A DNA stretch of 45,114 nt from UBA6120 sp964639215. GTDB lineage: Bacteria; Bacillota_I; Bacilli_A; RFN20; CAG-826. The position numbers and the translations under genes are program-made. Below the pieces are notes generated by a model that did no database searches, was not told the DNA's origin, and saw only the letters and a program-made list of their open reading frames with translations. This document shows, piece by piece, positions 15,948 through 24,087 of the stretch. Position 1 is the stretch's first letter; each line of letters opens with the position of its first letter. The DNA is taken from positions 1 through 45,114 of the forward strand of contig CAZXCV010000012.1 in NCBI GenBank assembly GCA_964639215.1, in the 5' to 3' direction.

Positions 15948-16403
15948 CTACATTATTGGAAAAAAGATATTGTACATTTCGTAACCATCGACAAAATCTT
16001 CTTCAATTAGTCCAATGACATTACGCATATCAAATTTCTTTTTATTTTCTTTGAGCCATTTGGCGGCGGCTTCAGCAATTTTTTGATCCGCGTGATTTAA
16101 TTCTTCTTCGAATTCGCGTTTACTAATCGTACATGTAAGATATTCACCCGCTGGTAAATGAACCAAGGTAATGGTTTTATTCACCTTAGTATCAGGTGTG
16201 ACAACAGCGTAAATAATGTACGTGACATGTTCATGATTCCCATGACTGACTTTCATGCGGAAAAAATATTTTTTTGTCGCGTTTGGTTCATAGCCATTCG
16301 CAACAAGAAATTCATTGACAGTAGTTGTGGCCACGTTTCGGCCATCATGACCCTCGGCATATGAAAATGCCAGCGTCATTTCTGGTAATAGTTTGACGAT
16401 CAT
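15948..16403 (-). CDS. Small protein resembling GyrI/effector-binding domains
   Basis: 151 aa, cytoplasmic, no membrane segment. The end of the protein (LPAGEYLTCTISKREFEEEL, then a helix AAAKWLKENKKKFDM and the final strand YEMYNIFFPIM) has the layout of the GyrI-like small-molecule-binding fold: PAGxY, W-L-x-x-N and a terminal E-x-Y/F-PI. I do not recognise the first half. AAAGGAG precedes the ATG. It lies 12 nt upstream of the ABC exporter genes, so it may bind a substrate or inducer of that exporter. The 199-nt stretch 16404-16602 behind it shows no gene. Confidence 0.5.
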   Translation of the reverse strand: MIVKLLPEMTLAFSYAEGHDGRNVATTTVNEFLVANGYEPNATKKYFFRMKVSHGNHEHVTYIIYAVVTPDTKVNKTITLVHLPAGEYLTCTISKREFEEELNHADQKIAEAAAKWLKENKKKFDMRNVIGLIEEDFVDGYEMYNIFFPIM

Positions 16404-16602
16404 ATAACAATCTCCTTTGCAAGTTCCTTGCTGTGATTACTAAACCTATTAAACCACAGATAACGTTAATAAGGAAGATACAATGTTACCGCTTACATTT
16501 TAAAGTAACTATATATTTGTAAATAGTTCGGGAATTACATAATCCGAGGATGAGAACAAGCAAGAAATTGAAATTAAACCCGATGTATTCAATATTTAAA
16601 TC

Positions 16603-17886
16603 CTATGACCAGAGGAGCCAAAGTAATCCGTAGCCCGTTAAAACCGCGGCCAAAGTCATCGGAACGCCAATCTTCAAGAAATCGCGCACTTTGACTTCAT
16701 AACCGTTTTTGCGTAATATTCCGATGCCAGCAATATTGGCGCTCGCACCAATCGGTGTTAAATTGCCACCAAGGGTTGCCCCAGATAATAAACCAAAATA
16801 TAAGAGCAATGGATTAACATCCATGCCAAGCGATAGTGTCGTCATTACTGGAAGCATCGTAGCCACATAGGGAATGTTATCAACGAAGGCCGAGAAAGCG
16901 ACGGAAACAAAAACCACAAGCGTATAAATCACAAATTTATTACTACCACCAACCTGGAGGAAAAATGTGGCGATATCATCGATAATACCGACAGCGGATA
17001 TCACGTGAATCAACACAAACAAACCCATCAATAGTCCCAAAGTATGAAAATCAATTTCTTTAATTACGGCGATTGTCTTCTTGCCTGATTTTGTCTTGAT
17101 GGCTTTATAGATGATGGCGATCACGCCCATTCCCGCCGTAATGAATCCATTTGTTAAATCCGGTTTTGGTTCAATAAATGAAGCAATGACCAATAACAGA
17201 ATAATCCCCAACAACATATATGTTGGAACATAGTCGTTAACAACCGCTCTTGTTTCACCACTAATTTTTTCCTTACGATTACGGAATATAACGAGCATGA
17301 CGACGACGGCCATTAAGGCACCGGCTTGAACGATAAAGAAAGGTCCGGGACGTCCTTCAATCCAAAAGAACTCGATAAAATTCATGTTGGCGGTTGCCCC
17401 CAACATTACCGAAGTTGTATCGCCAACGAGCGTTGCAAAACCTTGTAAATTAGCGCTGACGGTAATTGCGATTATCGGAGCAATTGGTGAGATTTTAATG
17501 CGTTTTGCGATGGTTAAGGCAATTGGTGCGACAATAAGAACCGTGGCGACATTGTCGACAAATGCCGAAATAATTCCAGAAAAAAGCGCCAACAAGACGA
17601 TTGCCCATTTAACGTTTGGAGCTTTCTCAATGATGATGTCGGCGAGTAGGGCGGGCATTTTCGATTCGATGAATAAGGCGACGACAACCATCGTCCCCGC
17701 AATAATGAGAATGACGTTCCAGTTGATTGCCACTTCCCATATTTCTTCGATGTTCATTAAATTGTTAGTTAGCCCCAAAATGACGAAGATGACCGCCATC
17801 GCACCAGCGATGTATGAGCGGTATTTAGGTAACAGGAGTAAAGCAACATAAGTGACGATAAACAGTGCGAGAATAATTGGTTTCAT
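16603..17886 (-). CDS. ArsB/NhaD-type ion transporter permease
   Basis: 427 aa with about eleven membrane segments. The two half-membrane hairpin motifs of the ion-transporter superfamily are visible: SAFVDNVATVLIVAP in the first half and SAFVDNIPYVATMLP in the second, plus ATLGGNLTPIGASANI near the C-terminus. These occur in ArsB, NhaD and P-protein relatives; sequence alone does not separate arsenite, Na+/H+ or anion transport, and no ars genes are nearby. Divergent from the ATP-grasp gene. Confidence 0.85.
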   Translation of the reverse strand: MKPIILALFIVTYVALLLLPKYRSYIAGAMAVIFVILGLTNNLMNIEEIWEVAINWNVILIIAGTMVVVALFIESKMPALLADIIIEKAPNVKWAIVLLALFSGIISAFVDNVATVLIVAPIALTIAKRIKISPIAPIIAITVSANLQGFATLVGDTTSVMLGATANMNFIEFFWIEGRPGPFFIVQAGALMAVVVMLVIFRNRKEKISGETRAVVNDYVPTYMLLGIILLLVIASFIEPKPDLTNGFITAGMGVIAIIYKAIKTKSGKKTIAVIKEIDFHTLGLLMGLFVLIHVISAVGIIDDIATFFLQVGGSNKFVIYTLVVFVSVAFSAFVDNIPYVATMLPVMTTLSLGMDVNPLLLYFGLLSGATLGGNLTPIGASANIAGIGILRKNGYEVKVRDFLKIGVPMTLAAVLTGYGLLWLLWS

Positions 17887-18007
17887 AATTAGTCCTTTAC
17901 AATTGACAATGGAATTATTTTAACACAAAGTGTTAGGGCTTGTTGCTTGACCTAGATAATTACGATTGTGAAAACCGCTTTCTTAATCTTTTTCGTTTAA
18001 AATATTA

Positions 18008-18013
18008 CATAAT
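18008..18013 (+). promoter_or_regulatory. -10 box for a probable leaderless ATP-grasp transcript
   Basis: CATAAT ends 10 nt before the ATG at 18024, giving a leader of only 0-4 nt. No Shine-Dalgarno is present upstream of the ATG. Confidence 0.4.
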
Positions 18014-18023
18014 ACCAATTATT

Positions 18024-19217
18024 ATGAATTTCATTCTCGTTTCTCCCCAATTTCCAAGCACCTACTATAAATTCGCCATCGCCTTAAAAGCGAACGGATT
18101 TACAGTTTTAGGCATTGGTGATACACCATACGAGGAACTATCACCTCTCGTCAAAGATAATTTGGTTGAATATTATTATTGCCCGAATATGAATGATTAT
18201 GCGGCGATGTTTAAGGCTGTTGCTTTCTACTCGTTTAAGTATGGACCAATTGCCTGGATTGAATCGCATAATGAGTGGTGGCTTAAAACTGATGCGCGTT
18301 TACGAACGGCTTTCAATATTACAACTGGAATTGGTGAAGCTGACATCATGCGTTATAAATCTAAGTCACTTATGAAGCAATATTTTGCTAAGGTCGGTCT
18401 CCCGTTTGCTCGTTTTCACCTTATTAATGATCTAGCGAGCTGCCAAATGTTTATTAAGGAAGTGGGGTATCCCGTCTTTGTAAAGCCCAACGTCGGCGTT
18501 GGATCTAATTCATCATATAAAATTAGTAATGACGATGATCTTCTTAAGTTTTTTAACAAATCACGAAACGAGCAATACATCATGGAAGAATTCATCGATG
18601 GTGAAATTGTCTCCTATGATGGTATTGCTAATAAGGAGAGTCATGTCGTTTATGAAGCAAGTAATGTTTTTCCGATGCCAAACTATCTCGTCGTCAACGA
18701 TATGAGTGACGATATGTATTATACCGATAAAGATGTGCCCGCCGATTTATCAAAGATGGGGCAAGCAATCATTGAAGCATTTGAAGTTAAATCACGTATT
18801 TTTCATCTCGAATTTTTTCGTTTGAAACGCGATTATCACCACTTAGGCCAGTGTGGCGCGCTCGTGCCACTTGAAGTTAATATGCGCCCAGCCGGTGGTT
18901 ACACACCCGAGATGATTTCGTTAGCTTCGGGTCGTTCGCTTTATCAAGCTTGGGCAGATGTCGTTACCTATAACGAAGTACGCGTCATCAAAACATCACC
19001 CAATATGTATGTGGCTGCGCCGGCCCGTCGTCATAAAACAAAATATGTTCACACACATGAAGAAATCCTTGAGTCATATAAAATGGCATTATTTAAACAT
19101 GACCAATATCCACCGATTATTAGCGATGGGATGGGTGATTATTTTTATATGGCAAAATTCAATACTTTGACTGAGGTCAAAGAGTTCTTCAAGTTTGTGC
19201 TAGACCACGCTAGTTAG
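18024..19217 (+). CDS. ATP-grasp enzyme of unknown substrate
   Basis: 397 aa from the ATG at 18024; an in-frame ATG at 17940 would add a stretch unlike family members. An N-terminal alpha/beta domain (FILVSPQFPSTYYKFAIALK) precedes an ATP-grasp core: SKSLMKQYFAKVGLPFARF, YPVFVKPNVGVGSNSSYKI (nucleotide-binding strand), YIMEEFIDGEIVSYDGI and the Mg-binding PLEVNMRPAGGYTPEM. The layout matches carbamoyl-phosphate-synthase-like carboxylate-amine ligases. The substrate cannot be read from the sequence. It stands alone, divergent from the ArsB/NhaD permease and convergent with the copper operon, which it overlaps by 4 nt. Confidence 0.82.
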   Translation: MNFILVSPQFPSTYYKFAIALKANGFTVLGIGDTPYEELSPLVKDNLVEYYYCPNMNDYAAMFKAVAFYSFKYGPIAWIESHNEWWLKTDARLRTAFNITTGIGEADIMRYKSKSLMKQYFAKVGLPFARFHLINDLASCQMFIKEVGYPVFVKPNVGVGSNSSYKISNDDDLLKFFNKSRNEQYIMEEFIDGEIVSYDGIANKESHVVYEASNVFPMPNYLVVNDMSDDMYYTDKDVPADLSKMGQAIIEAFEVKSRIFHLEFFRLKRDYHHLGQCGALVPLEVNMRPAGGYTPEMISLASGRSLYQAWADVVTYNEVRVIKTSPNMYVAAPARRHKTKYVHTHEEILESYKMALFKHDQYPPIISDGMGDYFYMAKFNTLTEVKEFFKFVLDHAS

Positions 19218-19387
19218 CGCTCGATTTGATAACCAAGCTTTGTTAATACTACGACAATACGTTCATCATCACTCGTAATTGTTTTTGTCGCTAATTCGAT
19301 TTCGGCTTTGATGCCTTGAGCCTCAAATTCTGTATTTATGCGCTTCACACAGTGCATGCATGACATGTTGCTAACTTTATATTTCAT
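19214..19387 (-). CDS. copZ: CopZ-like heavy-metal-associated domain protein
   Basis: 57 aa, a single HMA domain. The metal motif is MSCMHC (residues 8-13, MxCxxC), and a typical VLTKLGYQIE ends the fold. It would carry Cu(I) in the cytoplasm to CopA. At 57 aa it is shorter than most CopZ proteins (about 68 aa). AGAGGGGA lies ahead of the ATG. It follows copA by 15 nt in csoR-copA-copZ. The stop overlaps the end of the ATP-grasp gene tail to tail. Confidence 0.85.
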   Translation of the reverse strand: MKYKVSNMSCMHCVKRINTEFEAQGIKAEIELATKTITSDDERIVVVLTKLGYQIER

Positions 19388-19402
19388 ATGTAAATCCCCT
19401 CT

Positions 19403-21586
19403 TTATTTAAGTTTTAAGCGATATAAACGCAAGGCATTCAAAACGACCGTCACGTCGCTGACAACCATGGCTACCGCAGCAATCACAGGTGACAACAAAC
19501 CCATAAAGGCAATCGGAATCGCAAAGATGTTATAACTAAACGCCCATAAAAATCCTAGTTTAATATTTTTAAGGACAGCTTTCGATATTTTTAAGGTGTC
19601 GACAATAGCCATTAAATCGCTATGCAATAAGGTGACATCGCTACTTTCAATGGCGATGCTGCTTCCAGTACCCATCGCAATTGATAAATCAGCTTGTTCT
19701 AAGGCAATCGCGTCATTGATGCCATCTCCCACGAAGGCAACTTTCAAATGTTGCTCTTGGAGCGATTTAATAAACTCTGCTTTCTCAAACGGGGTCACAC
19801 CTGCTTGGACTTGCGATAGTGGAATACCAACTTCAAGGGCAAGGGCGTTGGCGACATCACGATGATCACCACTTAATAAATATGTGGCAATCCCCTCTTT
19901 TTGTAGTGCTTGAATTGCATCACGCGCGCTTGATTTAATCACGTCTTTAATGGCAACTAATGTCGTCACTTCATCGTCAACCGCTAAGGCAATCGCCGTT
20001 TTTCCCGTTTGATGCCACTGATCGATGATGGTTTGCTTTTCTTTGTCAAGGGGTGCAAATGTCTCGATATACTTAATCGAACCGACATAATATGTTTTAC
20101 CCTGGTATATCGTCGTTAAGCCAGCGCCTGCTTCTTCGCTGACGATTAAACCATCAATCAAAGTCAACTTCGCTTCTTTTGCTGCCGCCTGTATCGAATA
20201 CGAAAGTGGATGCGTCGAAGCTTGCTCCATACTGGCAAGCATCGCTAAACCATCACCGATGATATCAGTCACAATTGGTTGTCCTTTTGTCAACGTTCCC
20301 GTCTTGTCGAAGGCAATCGCGTTAATTGTCGGTGTTTTTTCAAAAATTGTTCCATTTTTAAACAGAATCCCGCGTCTTGCCGCAAGTGAAGAACCGACCA
20401 TAATACTCATCGGGGTTGCTAATCCTAATGCACAGGGACACGAAATAACCATGACTGCAATCGCCGCGCTGAATGAGGGATAAAATTGTCCTGGATTCAG
20501 CCAAAGCATATGAACGATAAAAGAAGCGATGGCAATCACGACGACTACCGGCACGAAAATTGAAGAAATGGTGTCGGCAATACGTTGAATTTTCGGACGT
20601 TGTTGTTGTGCTTCTTCAACTGCAATAATAATTTGTTGTAAGAGCGAACTACCGAGCTCGTGCGTGACTCGCATCGTAATTGTCGCACCCAAATTCAAGG
20701 TCGCGCCGATGACTTTTTGATCTACCGCACGAGTGACTGGCATGCTTTCACCCGTAATCATCGCTTCATCAATCACGGTTTTCCCTGAAAGAATCACCCC
20801 ATCAAGTGGGATTTTTTCGCCCTTACGAACCCGAAGAATCGTTCCGACAGTAATTGCATCAATCGGTTTTAAAACTTCGTGACCATCAGTGACGACAACC
20901 GCTTCTTTTGATGCGAGTTCCATCAACTCTTGGAGTGATTTACTCGTTCGTAACTTCACTTTGTGCTCAAGATAATGACCGATTAAAATAATCGTAATAA
21001 TTACCGCCGACGCTTCAAAATATAGTAGCCCATCATGATGACCGGTCATGACGATATGATCAAAATTTAAGATAATGACATAAACCGAATAGAAATAGGC
21101 AATCGTCGTCGCCAAAGAGACTAAAACATCCATGCCAATCGTCTTTTGTTTGAGATTATAAAATGCCCGCTTATAAAATGTATATCCAATCCCAAATTGC
21201 ACCGGGGTTGCTAAAGCCCACTGTGTAAATGGGTGCATCAACCATGACGGCACCAGGATATCAACCACGCTCGTTGGTAATCCAGCGTGGGCGAACATCG
21301 TCCATAGCAGTGGTAGTGACAAGGCAATGCTAATAATGAGCCGGACTAAAAACCAATTAATAGTCTTTTGGTCTTGGAATGCTAATGGTGTATAACCACT
21401 TTGACGAATTCGTGTGGCGATTTTATCTTCATTCCAAACGAGTTCATCATATTTAATACGCGCGTAACCTTCTGATAAATTTACAGATGCAGACATAATT
21501 CCCGCTTGATCGACAAATGCGTTTTCAATTGACTTGGCGCACATGGCACAGTCCATGTCAGTTACTCTAATTTTTGTGATTTTCAT
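19403..21586 (-). CDS. copA: Copper-exporting P1B-type ATPase
   Basis: 727 aa. One N-terminal HMA domain (MDCAMC, residues 11-16), eight membrane segments, the actuator TGES, the transport-site CPC in VISCPCALGLATP, the phosphorylated Asp in DKTGTLT and the hinge GDGIND. The last two helices carry the Cu(I) ligands YN (FSYNIFAIP) and the MxxS of MVVSDVTVVLNALRL. The CPC, YN and MxxS set defines the P1B-1 Cu(I) type. It expels Cu(I) from the cytoplasm. It starts 1 nt after csoR. Confidence 0.95.
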   Translation of the reverse strand: MKITKIRVTDMDCAMCAKSIENAFVDQAGIMSASVNLSEGYARIKYDELVWNEDKIATRIRQSGYTPLAFQDQKTINWFLVRLIISIALSLPLLWTMFAHAGLPTSVVDILVPSWLMHPFTQWALATPVQFGIGYTFYKRAFYNLKQKTIGMDVLVSLATTIAYFYSVYVIILNFDHIVMTGHHDGLLYFEASAVIITIILIGHYLEHKVKLRTSKSLQELMELASKEAVVVTDGHEVLKPIDAITVGTILRVRKGEKIPLDGVILSGKTVIDEAMITGESMPVTRAVDQKVIGATLNLGATITMRVTHELGSSLLQQIIIAVEEAQQQRPKIQRIADTISSIFVPVVVVIAIASFIVHMLWLNPGQFYPSFSAAIAVMVISCPCALGLATPMSIMVGSSLAARRGILFKNGTIFEKTPTINAIAFDKTGTLTKGQPIVTDIIGDGLAMLASMEQASTHPLSYSIQAAAKEAKLTLIDGLIVSEEAGAGLTTIYQGKTYYVGSIKYIETFAPLDKEKQTIIDQWHQTGKTAIALAVDDEVTTLVAIKDVIKSSARDAIQALQKEGIATYLLSGDHRDVANALALEVGIPLSQVQAGVTPFEKAEFIKSLQEQHLKVAFVGDGINDAIALEQADLSIAMGTGSSIAIESSDVTLLHSDLMAIVDTLKISKAVLKNIKLGFLWAFSYNIFAIPIAFMGLLSPVIAAVAMVVSDVTVVLNALRLYRLKLK

Positions 21587-21587
21587 G

Positions 21588-21866
21588 TTATTTGAGTAAA
21601 CGAGATAGCAATGTGTTTAATTCCGCAATCTTTTCAAATTGCCCATTCGAGATGTCTTCACGAACACAGTGATTAATATGGTTTTCAAGTAACATGGTTG
21701 AAAGTGATAGGAGTGAAGCCCGAATTGCGCTGATTTGCGTTAAAATTTCCGGACAGCTCTTCTCGCTTTCAATCATGCGCTCGATTCCTTGCACTTGTCC
21801 GACAATGCGGTGGATGCGCGGTGTGGCGAGATGCTTAATATGTTTGACGGCAGATGTATGTTCCAT
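21588..21866 (-). CDS. csoR: Copper-sensing repressor CsoR
   Basis: 92 aa, all helical. The C-H-C copper site is present: Cys in SEKSCPEIL, and His and Cys in LENHINHCVRED. Apo-CsoR binds GC-rich palindromes upstream of copper genes and lets go when Cu(I) binds. It leads csoR-copA-copZ, and its own operator lies 3 nt upstream of the ATG, so the operon is autoregulated. Confidence 0.93.
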   Translation of the reverse strand: MEHTSAVKHIKHLATPRIHRIVGQVQGIERMIESEKSCPEILTQISAIRASLLSLSTMLLENHINHCVREDISNGQFEKIAELNTLLSRLLK

Positions 21867-21868
21867 AA

Positions 21869-21886
21869 TATACCCCCACGGGTATA
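21869..21886 (-). promoter_or_regulatory. CsoR operator
   Basis: TATACCC-CCAC-GGGTATA is a perfect 7-4-7 inverted repeat with the TACCC/GGGTA arms of known CsoR sites. It lies between the -10 box and the start codon, so repressor binding would block transcription initiation. The GGGGG on the coding strand may double as the ribosome site. Confidence 0.9.
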
Positions 21887-21889
21887 TAT

Positions 21890-21918
21890 ATTATGTAACA
21901 GTTGTTCACTCGATGCAA
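21890..21918 (-). promoter_or_regulatory. csoR-copA-copZ promoter
   Basis: On the minus strand TTGCAT (21918-21913), a 17-nt spacer and CATAAT (21895-21890). The start point falls in the CsoR operator. Confidence 0.65.
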
Positions 21919-21919
21919 G

Positions 21920-21944
21920 TAAAAAGCATCGGGTTAACGATGCT
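21920..21944 (-). terminator. Terminator of the SPT-like/SDR operon
   Basis: On the minus strand AGCATCG-TTAACC-CGATGCT followed by TTTTT, immediately after the SDR stop codon and directly upstream of the csoR promoter. Confidence 0.88.
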
Positions 21945-22741
21945 TATTTACCATAGATTTGATAGATTATGAACTGGGTTAATTGTCGCGGTAAGATGCG
22001 ACTGAGAAATACCAATACTTTATAACTGAAGCCAACAGTCACCATCACCGGTGGATGTTTACGATATAGGAGCCGACGAATTACGCGACTGACAGTTTGT
22101 GGATCTTTGCCGTTTTTTTCATCTTTCTCCATCACGGAAATTGATCGTTCAAGTCTCGCTCCATAGAGCTCATCTGGGGCTATCTTCTCGCGCCTAACTG
22201 TAAATGATGATTTAGTATCTCCCGGTAATATGGTGACAACGCGCACATTAAACGGTTTCACTTCAAGCCGAAGTCCTTCTGAAAATGTTTGGAGAGCGGC
22301 TTTAGACATTGAATAAAATGTTTGAAACGGAATTGTGATTGGACCAGCGACCGATCCAATATTATAAATAATGCCATGAGATTCTCGTAATAATGGCAAA
22401 CTATATTTGCACATATGAAATGCGCCAATTACATTTACATTCATAATTTTGTGTGCTTGAGCAAAACTCATTTGTTCGATGGCGCCACTAATTCCGATGC
22501 CAGCGCAGTTAATTAAGACATCAAGACGCCCATAATCGCACTTAATCTTCGCCACCGTTTCTATAATTGTGGCCTCATCAGTTACATCTAATTGGAGATA
22601 TCGAAAAGCATATGGTGAACTTGGTTCTCCACGCGATAAGCCAAGCACCTGGTGACCAGCCTTATATAAATCATCAGCGAGGGTACGACCAATGCCCGAA
22701 GATGCACCGGTAATGGCAATTACAAGACTACTTTTGGTCAT
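21944..22741 (-). CDS. Short-chain dehydrogenase/reductase; candidate 3-ketosphinganine reductase
   Basis: 265 aa classical SDR. The cofactor motif TGASSGIG is at residues 11-18, then NCAG, and the catalytic Ser (NIGSVAG) and YSMSK pair are present. The C-terminal tail VFLSRILPRQLTQFIIYQIYGK is hydrophobic and could touch the membrane. SDRs are too diverse for substrate calling, but the gene overlaps the upstream serine-palmitoyltransferase-like gene by 14 nt. Step two of sphingoid-base synthesis is the reduction of the 3-keto group by an SDR, so KDSR-type activity is the best contextual guess. A general acyl-chain or sugar reductase cannot be excluded. Confidence 0.8.
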   Translation of the reverse strand: MTKSSLVIAITGASSGIGRTLADDLYKAGHQVLGLSRGEPSSPYAFRYLQLDVTDEATIIETVAKIKCDYGRLDVLINCAGIGISGAIEQMSFAQAHKIMNVNVIGAFHMCKYSLPLLRESHGIIYNIGSVAGPITIPFQTFYSMSKAALQTFSEGLRLEVKPFNVRVVTILPGDTKSSFTVRREKIAPDELYGARLERSISVMEKDEKNGKDPQTVSRVIRRLLYRKHPPVMVTVGFSYKVLVFLSRILPRQLTQFIIYQIYGK

Positions 22742-23948
22742 GGAGCATTCCTAATAATTCATCGTCAGATTCTGGAAGTGAATTTAATACTTCACTAATG
22801 ATTGTGACTGCCTCATCCATTAATGCGTGCGAATGCGTCGCCGTGTAACTTGTCCGAATCAAACATTGACCTTCAGGAGCGGCTGGAGGCAATACCGGAT
22901 TAACGTATACACCCCGATCAAAGAGCATTTTACTAGCTACTAAAGTTCTCAGTTGCGAATAAGTATAAATTGGAATGATTGGTGCAATCGAATGATCCAA
23001 TATTTTCAAACCTTTTTCGATTAATTTTTTTCGTGTGTAAGCAGCAATGTCGAGCAATGCTTTGGGGCGGCTGGGCTCTTGGCGTAAAATGCGCAACGCT
23101 TCGAGGGCACTTGCGGCATTAGCTGGGGCAATCGCGGCGCAGAAAATGAAGGGGCGGGCTTTGTGACGCACATAATCGACGACTTTCTCATCGCCCACCA
23201 TATAACCACCAAGACTGGCCAACGATTTCGAAAACGTCCCCATAATAATATCGACGTCTTTTGCTAAGCCGAAGTATTCAGGTGTCCCGCGACCAGTCGC
23301 TCCTAAAACACCAAAACCGTGGGCATCATCGACCATCACGCGAGCTTCATATTTTTTAGCCAAGCGCACGATTTCCGGAAGATTGGCGATATCACCACTC
23401 ATCGAGAAAACGCCATCAGTAATAATGATTTTGCCTTTTTTCGGATCGGCCTGCTTTAGAAGGTTTTCTAAATCAACCATATCATTATGGTCATAACGAA
23501 CGAATTGGGCGTAACTCAATTTAGCTCCATCGTAAATCGAGGCGTGATTTTCACGATCACCAAAGATGATGTCACCATGGGCAGCAATCGCTGAGATAAT
23601 GCCAAGATTTGTTTGAAAGCCGGTTGAGAAGGTGACGCACGCGTCTTTATGTAAAAATTCAGCCAACTCTTTTTCAAGCGTCAAATGAAGTGTCGTCGTG
23701 CCATTTAAAAATCTGGAGCCCGAAACACCAGAACCGAATTCCTCAATCGCTTTAATTCCGGCTTCCATCACGCGTGGATCACTCGTTAATCCAAGATAAT
23801 TATTGGAGCCGATCATGATTTTTCGACCGCCTTCCATTTTAACTTCGATATCTTGACGCGTTTCAAGCGCGTGGAAATACGGATAGATGCCCAATTCTTT
23901 TATCTGATCAACAGCGATATAGTCATAGCATTTTTTAAAGATATCCAT
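22728..23948 (-). CDS. Alpha-oxoamine synthase, serine palmitoyltransferase-like
   Basis: 406 aa PLP enzyme that joins an amino acid and an acyl-CoA with loss of CO2. The PLP lysine is K241 in GTFSKSLASLGGY; H137 (ENHASIYDG), D208 and H210 (VDDAHGFG) complete the site. The family includes KBL (glycine C-acetyltransferase), BioF, HemA and SPT. Features closest to SPT are GIYPYF (residues 20-25), the SGSRFLNGT block, and the C-terminal VNPVLPPAAPEG followed by LIRTSYTATHS (363-373). KBL normally has an RIRTQMSA block there and BioF a RLRxSxSA one. With the overlapping reductase this suggests 3-ketosphinganine synthesis; KBL activity remains possible. GGAGG precedes the ATG, next to a hairpin at 23961-23974. 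Confidence 0.85.
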   Translation of the reverse strand: MDIFKKCYDYIAVDQIKELGIYPYFHALETRQDIEVKMEGGRKIMIGSNNYLGLTSDPRVMEAGIKAIEEFGSGVSGSRFLNGTTTLHLTLEKELAEFLHKDACVTFSTGFQTNLGIISAIAAHGDIIFGDRENHASIYDGAKLSYAQFVRYDHNDMVDLENLLKQADPKKGKIIITDGVFSMSGDIANLPEIVRLAKKYEARVMVDDAHGFGVLGATGRGTPEYFGLAKDVDIIMGTFSKSLASLGGYMVGDEKVVDYVRHKARPFIFCAAIAPANAASALEALRILRQEPSRPKALLDIAAYTRKKLIEKGLKILDHSIAPIIPIYTYSQLRTLVASKMLFDRGVYVNPVLPPAAPEGQCLIRTSYTATHSHALMDEAVTIISEVLNSLPESDDELLGMLHDQK

Positions 23949-23960
23949 CTGTGTCCTCCA

Positions 23961-23974
23961 AGCGCCGAGGCGCT
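23961..23974 (-). repeat. Hairpin abutting the Shine-Dalgarno of the SPT-like gene
   Basis: AGCGCC-TC-GGCGCT on the minus strand, a perfect 6-bp GC-rich inverted repeat that ends one base before GGAGG. There is no T run, so it is not a terminator; it may affect ribosome access or be a protein-binding palindrome. Confidence 0.5.
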
Positions 23975-24072
23975 AGACTACTATATTCTATGGTATCGTC
24001 TTATTAATTTATATAAAAAATTAATTGCCATCTCTCAAAAGCATAAAAAGTGAAGAAACTCTGAATCAAAGT

Positions 24073-24078
24073 TATAAT
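24073..24078 (+). promoter_or_regulatory. -10 box for a near-leaderless transcript
   Basis: TATAAT ends 9 nt before the ATG at 24088, so the leader would be about 0-4 nt. No Shine-Dalgarno is present. Confidence 0.5.
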
Positions 24079-24087
24079 GTAAACCAT

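Noticed and set aside
16404..16602. Short frame reading SEDENKQEIEIKPDVFNI in the gap before the ArsB/NhaD gene
   Set aside because: It has a stop immediately upstream and no start; a gene remnant is possible but not supportable.
22728..23948. Threonine catabolism (KBL plus threonine dehydrogenase) as the explanation for this pair
   Set aside because: The reductase is a classical TGASSGIG SDR, not a zinc or epimerase-like threonine dehydrogenase, and the synthase C-terminus looks SPT-like. It is kept as an alternative, not excluded.
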